A stretch of DNA of 64,000 nt from Mycobacterium marinum. Its GTDB lineage: Bacteria; Actinomycetota; Actinomycetes; Mycobacteriales; Mycobacteriaceae. The notes beneath the pieces are model-generated. The model searched no databases. It saw nothing but the letters and a program-made list of their open reading frames with translations, and had not been told where the DNA came from. Position numbers and translations under genes: made by a program. Location of the stretch: assembly GCF_003391395.1 (NCBI RefSeq), contig NZ_CP024190.1:6014001-6078000 (forward strand), read 5' to 3'. This document shows, piece after piece, positions 60,778 through 64,000 of this stretch; the first letter of the stretch is position 1; every line of letters starts with the position of its first letter.

Positions 60778-61580
60778 GACGGGCTCCCGGCTTGGTGCAG
60801 ATGGTTCAGCTGCACCTGAACCGACCACTCGGCGGCATCCCAGAGCTTCTCGTCGACGTCGACGTAGACGTGTTCGACGATCTGGCGAGCGCTGGCTTGC
60901 TCGCCGAGCTCCCGTAGCGCCGAGCGAACCTGCTCGAGCCGCTCCTGGCGGTGCGCCAGGTATCCCTGCGCGACGATCCGAATGTCGGCCAGGTCCGGCC
61001 CATGGCCGGGCAGGACCATGCGCGGCCCCAGACCGCGGAGCCGATGCAGCGATTCCAGGTATTCGGACAGGCTGCCGTCCTGCTTGTCCAGGACGGTCGT
61101 CCCCCGCCCCAACACGCTGTCGGCGGTGAGCACGGCATCCTCGAGCACGAACGACAGCGAGTCCGCGGTGTGTCCCGGGGTGGCCAACACGGTGATTTTC
61201 AGCCCGCCGGCATCGATGACCTCACCGTCGCTCAACGCCACCGGGTCACCGCGCAGGAACTGGGGATCGGCGGCGCGCACGGGCGCACCGGTGCGCTCGA
61301 ACAGCTTGTCGATGCCGTCGGTGTGATCGCCATGGCGGTGACTGATCAGCACCAGCGCGATGCGGCCCAGCGCGGCGATTCGGGCAATGTGCTCGTCGTC
61401 GGCCGGCCCGGGATCGACGACAACCAGTTCGTCACTGCGTGGGCCGCGGAGCACCCAGGTGTTGGTGCCCTCCAGGGTCAGCAGACCCGGGTTATCGGCA
61501 ACCAGGACCGAGGCAAGGTCGGTGACCGGCCGTAACCGGCCGTATGCAGGATGCGTCAGCGACCCAGCTGTCTCGGACAC
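60774..61580 (-). CDS. Metallo-beta-lactamase-fold hydrolase (Rv3677c-like)
   Basis: A 268-residue MBL-fold protein. The metal motif HxHxDH is in SHRHGDHTDG near 81, with a downstream His in TPGHTADS near 136 and Asp in DSVLG. LPGHGPDL near 188 is the glyoxalase II/LACTB2-like third His. The C-terminal winged helix (residues ~205-260) places it with LACTB2-type RNases/hydrolases, not antibiotic-degrading enzymes. GTG start at 61580. Upstream RidA gene ends 5 bases before. Confidence 0.87.
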   Translation of the reverse strand: MSETAGSLTHPAYGRLRPVTDLASVLVADNPGLLTLEGTNTWVLRGPRSDELVVVDPGPADDEHIARIAALGRIALVLISHRHGDHTDGIDKLFERTGAPVRAADPQFLRGDPVALSDGEVIDAGGLKITVLATPGHTADSLSFVLEDAVLTADSVLGRGTTVLDKQDGSLSEYLESLHRLRGLGPRMVLPGHGPDLADIRIVAQGYLAHRQERLEQVRSALRELGEQASARQIVEHVYVDVDEKLWDAAEWSVQVQLNHLHQAGSPS

Positions 61581-61585
61581 GGCGG

Positions 61586-62041
61586 CTAGCCGACCTCCAC
61601 GATCAGCTCGACCTCTACCGGGGCGTCCAACGGCAACTCCGCGACACCGACCGCCGAACGCGCGTGCACGCCCTTGTCGCCAAACACCTCGGCAAGCAGA
61701 TCCGAGGCACCGTTGATGACGTTGGGCTGACCGTGAAAGCCCGGCGCGGAGGCGACGAACCCGACGACCTTGACCACCCGGGTCACCGAATCGATGTCCA
61801 CCAGCGAGTTCACCGCGGCCAGCGCGTTGAGCGCGCAGACGCGCGCCAGCGCCTTACCTTCCTCCGGTGTGACGTTGGCGCCGACCTTGCCGGTGCCGAG
61901 GAGCTTTCCGGCTTCCAAGGGCAGCTGCCCCGCGGTGTAGATGAGATTGCCGGTGCGTACCGCGGGGACGTAGGCCGCCAGCGGCGCCGCCACCTGCGGA
62001 AGCGTGATACCCAGTTCGGCGAGCCGGGATGTAGCGTTCAT
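61586..62041 (-). CDS. RidA family (YjgF/L-PSP) protein
   Basis: A 151-residue RidA protein of the kind that hydrolyses reactive enamine/imine intermediates from PLP enzymes. Recognised by NLIYTAGQLPLEAGKLLG near 35-52 and the ending PVEVELIVEVG; the canonical Arg of the active site is replaced in HARSAVGVAELPLDAPVE, where the first Arg is retained. ATG 62041 is chosen over a TTG at 62050. Probably co-transcribed with the DUF4177 gene 21 bases upstream and the MBL gene downstream. Confidence 0.87.
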   Translation of the reverse strand: MNATSRLAELGITLPQVAAPLAAYVPAVRTGNLIYTAGQLPLEAGKLLGTGKVGANVTPEEGKALARVCALNALAAVNSLVDIDSVTRVVKVVGFVASAPGFHGQPNVINGASDLLAEVFGDKGVHARSAVGVAELPLDAPVEVELIVEVG

Positions 62042-62062
62042 CAGAATCAAGACCCTTTACTT

Positions 62063-62224
62063 CTACTTCGGACGCTTCAGGTAGGCGACGTGCTGCTCAC
62101 CGGTTGGGCCGGGCAGCACCGCCACCAGCTCCCAGCCATCGGCTCCCCATTGATCGAGGATCTGTTTGGTGGCGTGCGTGAGCAGCGGAACCGTCGCGTA
62201 CTCCCATGTGGTGGTTTGGGTCAT
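62063..62224 (-). CDS. DUF4177 small protein (Rv3678A-like)
   Basis: A 53-residue protein read directly from the sequence: it starts MTQTTTWEYATVPLLTH and has the DUF4177 core DQWGADGWELVAVLPGP, ending in AYLKRPK. The W-E-Y start and the G-W-E-L-V block define this tiny family of unknown function. It precedes ridA by 21 bases on the same strand and is divergent from the Get3-like genes, 76 bases away. Easily missed because of its length. Confidence 0.85.
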   Translation of the reverse strand: MTQTTTWEYATVPLLTHATKQILDQWGADGWELVAVLPGPTGEQHVAYLKRPK

Positions 62225-62300
62225 AGCGCGAGCTTATCGGTCGAACTTGAAAACCTTCGGCCAGGCCGGTTCCCATACGGGCCGGTAGGGCTAGCATGCG

Positions 62301-63323
62301 ATGGTGGCAAACACATCTAGCGGCAGCGGTTCCGTCGGGTGGCCATCGCGCTTGTCGAAGGCCCGCTTGCACTTTGTAACCGGCAAGGGCGGCACCGGAA
62401 AGTCCACGATCGCGGCGGCTCTCGCACTTACCCTAGCAGCGGGGGGCCGCAAGGTCCTTCTCGTCGAAGTCGAAGGGCGCCAAGGCATTGCGCAGCTCTT
62501 CGACGTTCCGCCGCTGCCATACCAAGAAGTCAAGATCGCGACCGCCGAACGTGGCGGTCAGGTCAATGCACTGGCGATTGACATCGAGGCCGCCTTCCTG
62601 GAGTACCTCGAGATGTTCTACAACCTGGGCATCGCGGGCCGGGCAATGCGCCGGATCGGTGCCATCGAATTCGCCACCACGATCGCACCCGGCCTGCGTG
62701 ACGTGCTACTCACCGGAAAGATCAAAGAGACGGTGGTCCGCGTCGATAAAAACAGGCTGCCGGTCTATGACGCGATCGTTGTCGATTCGCCCCCGACCGG
62801 CCGGATCGCGCGCTTCCTCGACGTCACCAAGGCCGTCTCCGACCTGGCCAAGGGCGGGCCGGTGCATTCGCAGGCCGAGGGCGTGGTGAACCTGCTGCAC
62901 TCCGACCAGACCGCCATCCATTTGGTGACCCTGCTGGAAGCGCTGCCCGTGCAGGAGACGCTGGAAGCCATCGAAGAGCTGGCCGAGATGGAATTGCCGA
63001 TCGGCAGCGTGATCGTGAACCGAAATATTCCGGCCTATCTGGATCCCGGGGACCTCGCCAAGGCCGCCGAGGGAGACGTCGACGCGGACTCGGTGCGGTC
63101 CGGGCTGGCAATGGCCGGAATTGAGCTCGCGGATGCCGATTTCGCCGGGCTGCTGACCGAAACCATCGAACACGCGACCCGAATCACCGCGCGTGCCGAG
63201 ACGGCGCAGCAACTCGACGCCCTGCAAGTGGCGCGACTGGAACTACCGACAATCTCCGATGGAGTCGACTTGGGCAGCTTGTACGAGCTTTCGGAATCAC
63301 TTGCACAGCAGGGGGTTCGATGA
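62301..63323 (+). CDS. Get3/ArsA-type ATPase, first subunit (Rv3679-like)
   Basis: A 340-residue deviant-Walker ATPase. The P-loop is VTGKGGTGKSTIAAAL near 26, with the signature Lys before GG. Switch I is in LLVEVEGRQGI near 53 and Walker B in AIVVDSPPTG near 153. Lacks the Cys residues of arsenite pumps. In Mtb, Rv3679 and Rv3680 form a complex resembling eukaryotic Get3 and are linked to glycerol/redox stress tolerance. The ATG at 62301 is used. It overlaps the next gene by 4 nt. Confidence 0.9.
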   Translation: MVANTSSGSGSVGWPSRLSKARLHFVTGKGGTGKSTIAAALALTLAAGGRKVLLVEVEGRQGIAQLFDVPPLPYQEVKIATAERGGQVNALAIDIEAAFLEYLEMFYNLGIAGRAMRRIGAIEFATTIAPGLRDVLLTGKIKETVVRVDKNRLPVYDAIVVDSPPTGRIARFLDVTKAVSDLAKGGPVHSQAEGVVNLLHSDQTAIHLVTLLEALPVQETLEAIEELAEMELPIGSVIVNRNIPAYLDPGDLAKAAEGDVDADSVRSGLAMAGIELADADFAGLLTETIEHATRITARAETAQQLDALQVARLELPTISDGVDLGSLYELSESLAQQGVR

Positions 63324-64000
63324 GTAGCGTGCCGAAAACTCTTGACATGGCGGCCATCTTGGCCGACACCGCCAACCGCGTGGTGGTGTGCTGCGGGGCC
63401 GGAGGCGTCGGCAAGACCACCACCGCTGCGGCGATCGCGTTGCGAGCGGCCGAATATGGCCGCACCGTGGTCGTCCTGACCATCGACCCCGCCAAGCGAC
63501 TGGCACAGGCGCTGGGCGTCAATGATCTCGGCAACGTGCCCCAACGAGTGCCGTTGGCCCCCGAGGTCTCCGGTGAGCTGCACGCGATGATGCTCGACAT
63601 GCGCCGAACGTTCGACGAAATGGTGATCCAGTACTCCGGATCCGAACGGGCACAATCGATTCTGGACAACCAGTTCTATCAAACCGTCGCTACGTCCCTT
63701 GCCGGCACGCAGGAATACATGGCAATGGAAAAGCTGGGACAGCTGCTGGCCCAGGACCGGTGGGACCTGGTGGTGGTGGACACCCCGCCGTCGCGCAATG
63801 CTCTTGATTTCCTGGATGCACCCAAGCGCCTGGGCAGCTTCATGGACAGCCGCCTGTGGCGGCTACTGCTCGCTCCCGGCCGAGGCATTGGCCGCTTGGT
63901 GACGGGCGTGATGGGCCTGGCCATGAAGGCCATGTCGACGGTGCTCGGTTCGAGGATGCTCGGCGATGCGGCCGATTTTGTGCAGTCACTGGATGCGACC
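63320..64000 (+). CDS. Get3/ArsA-type ATPase, second subunit (Rv3680-like), truncated by the window end
   Basis: The first 227 codons are present and the frame stays open to base 64000. The P-loop CCGAGGVGKTTTAAAI near 28 has Ala-Gly-Gly-Val, and LTIDPAKRLAQALG near 52 is the switch I/Asp motif of ArsA. LVVVDTPPSRNALDFLDAP near 150-168 holds Walker B. The ATG overlaps the preceding stop (ATGA), as expected for subunits of one complex. Nothing unusual in the visible part. Confidence 0.9.
   Translation, partial: MSSVPKTLDMAAILADTANRVVVCCGAGGVGKTTTAAAIALRAAEYGRTVVVLTIDPAKRLAQALGVNDLGNVPQRVPLAPEVSGELHAMMLDMRRTFDEMVIQYSGSERAQSILDNQFYQTVATSLAGTQEYMAMEKLGQLLAQDRWDLVVVDTPPSRNALDFLDAPKRLGSFMDSRLWRLLLAPGRGIGRLVTGVMGLAMKAMSTVLGSRMLGDAADFVQSLDAT

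Noticed and set aside
60774..61580. Metallo-beta-lactamase motif as an antibiotic-resistance gene
   Set aside because: The C-terminal winged helix and lack of a signal peptide fit LACTB2-type cytosolic hydrolases, not secreted beta-lactamases.

Overview
The window is chromosomal DNA of a slow-growing Mycobacterium. GC content is high, and GTG and TTG starts and 1-8 nt gene overlaps are common. There are PE, PPE, PE_PGRS and ESX (WXG100) genes, a MarP protease and a mycobacterial CRP. Gene order follows the M. tuberculosis (Mtb) segment Rv3604c-Rv3680 almost throughout. A PE_PGRS gene fits the tuberculosis/marinum/kansasii/gordonae side of the slow growers; I cannot name the species. Comparisons with Mtb are from memory of that genome, not from a search.

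Layout. 1-5254 (minus): folate genes folE-folP-folB-folK plus a DUF3180 membrane gene, downstream of ftsH. 5493-8661 (plus): a translationally coupled trio of epoxide hydrolase ephA, a luciferase-like monooxygenase and a zinc alcohol dehydrogenase. The espACD region that separates ftsH from ephA in Mtb is absent. 8693-13262 (minus): an ESX island in transcription order PE-PPE-esxW-esxV, a perfect hairpin, then a second PE-PPE pair. 14079-18903: lpqG, then hpt, tilS, a DUF2342 metalloprotease-like gene and a PBP4-type carboxypeptidase. 19044-25920: ppa, a DUF475 protein, then an envelope-sugar block (flippase-like protein, PpgS, its DUF2304 partner, GalE1 and a GT-C-like membrane protein).

26052-28097 is a PE_PGRS gene lying tail-to-tail with tRNA-Thr(CGT), where Mtb carries insertion sequences and Rv3636-Rv3643. 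28266-39248: holB, an adenylate cyclase, topA, cspA, a DUF1998 helicase and a triple-sensor-type protein. 39257-43863 (minus): a Flp/Tad-type locus. 43864-44338: a gene-free interval where the RNA-polymerase-binding RNA Ms1 is expected. 44339-51541: a HAD phosphatase, a degenerate Fic-like protein and the Dpp peptide importer. 51739-64000: acs, two extracytoplasmic serine proteases, ephE, a Nudix/thioredoxin/nth group, crp, a metallo-beta-lactamase-fold hydrolase, RidA, a 53-residue DUF4177 protein and two Get3/ArsA-type ATPases, the last cut by the window end.

Working together: cyclase and CRP are the two ends of cAMP signalling. Rv3630-Rv3635 looks like a route for making, flipping and using a polyprenyl-phosphate amino sugar. 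dppABCD imports peptides. The tad genes encode an export/pilus machine with no prepilin peptidase or outer-membrane channel in view.
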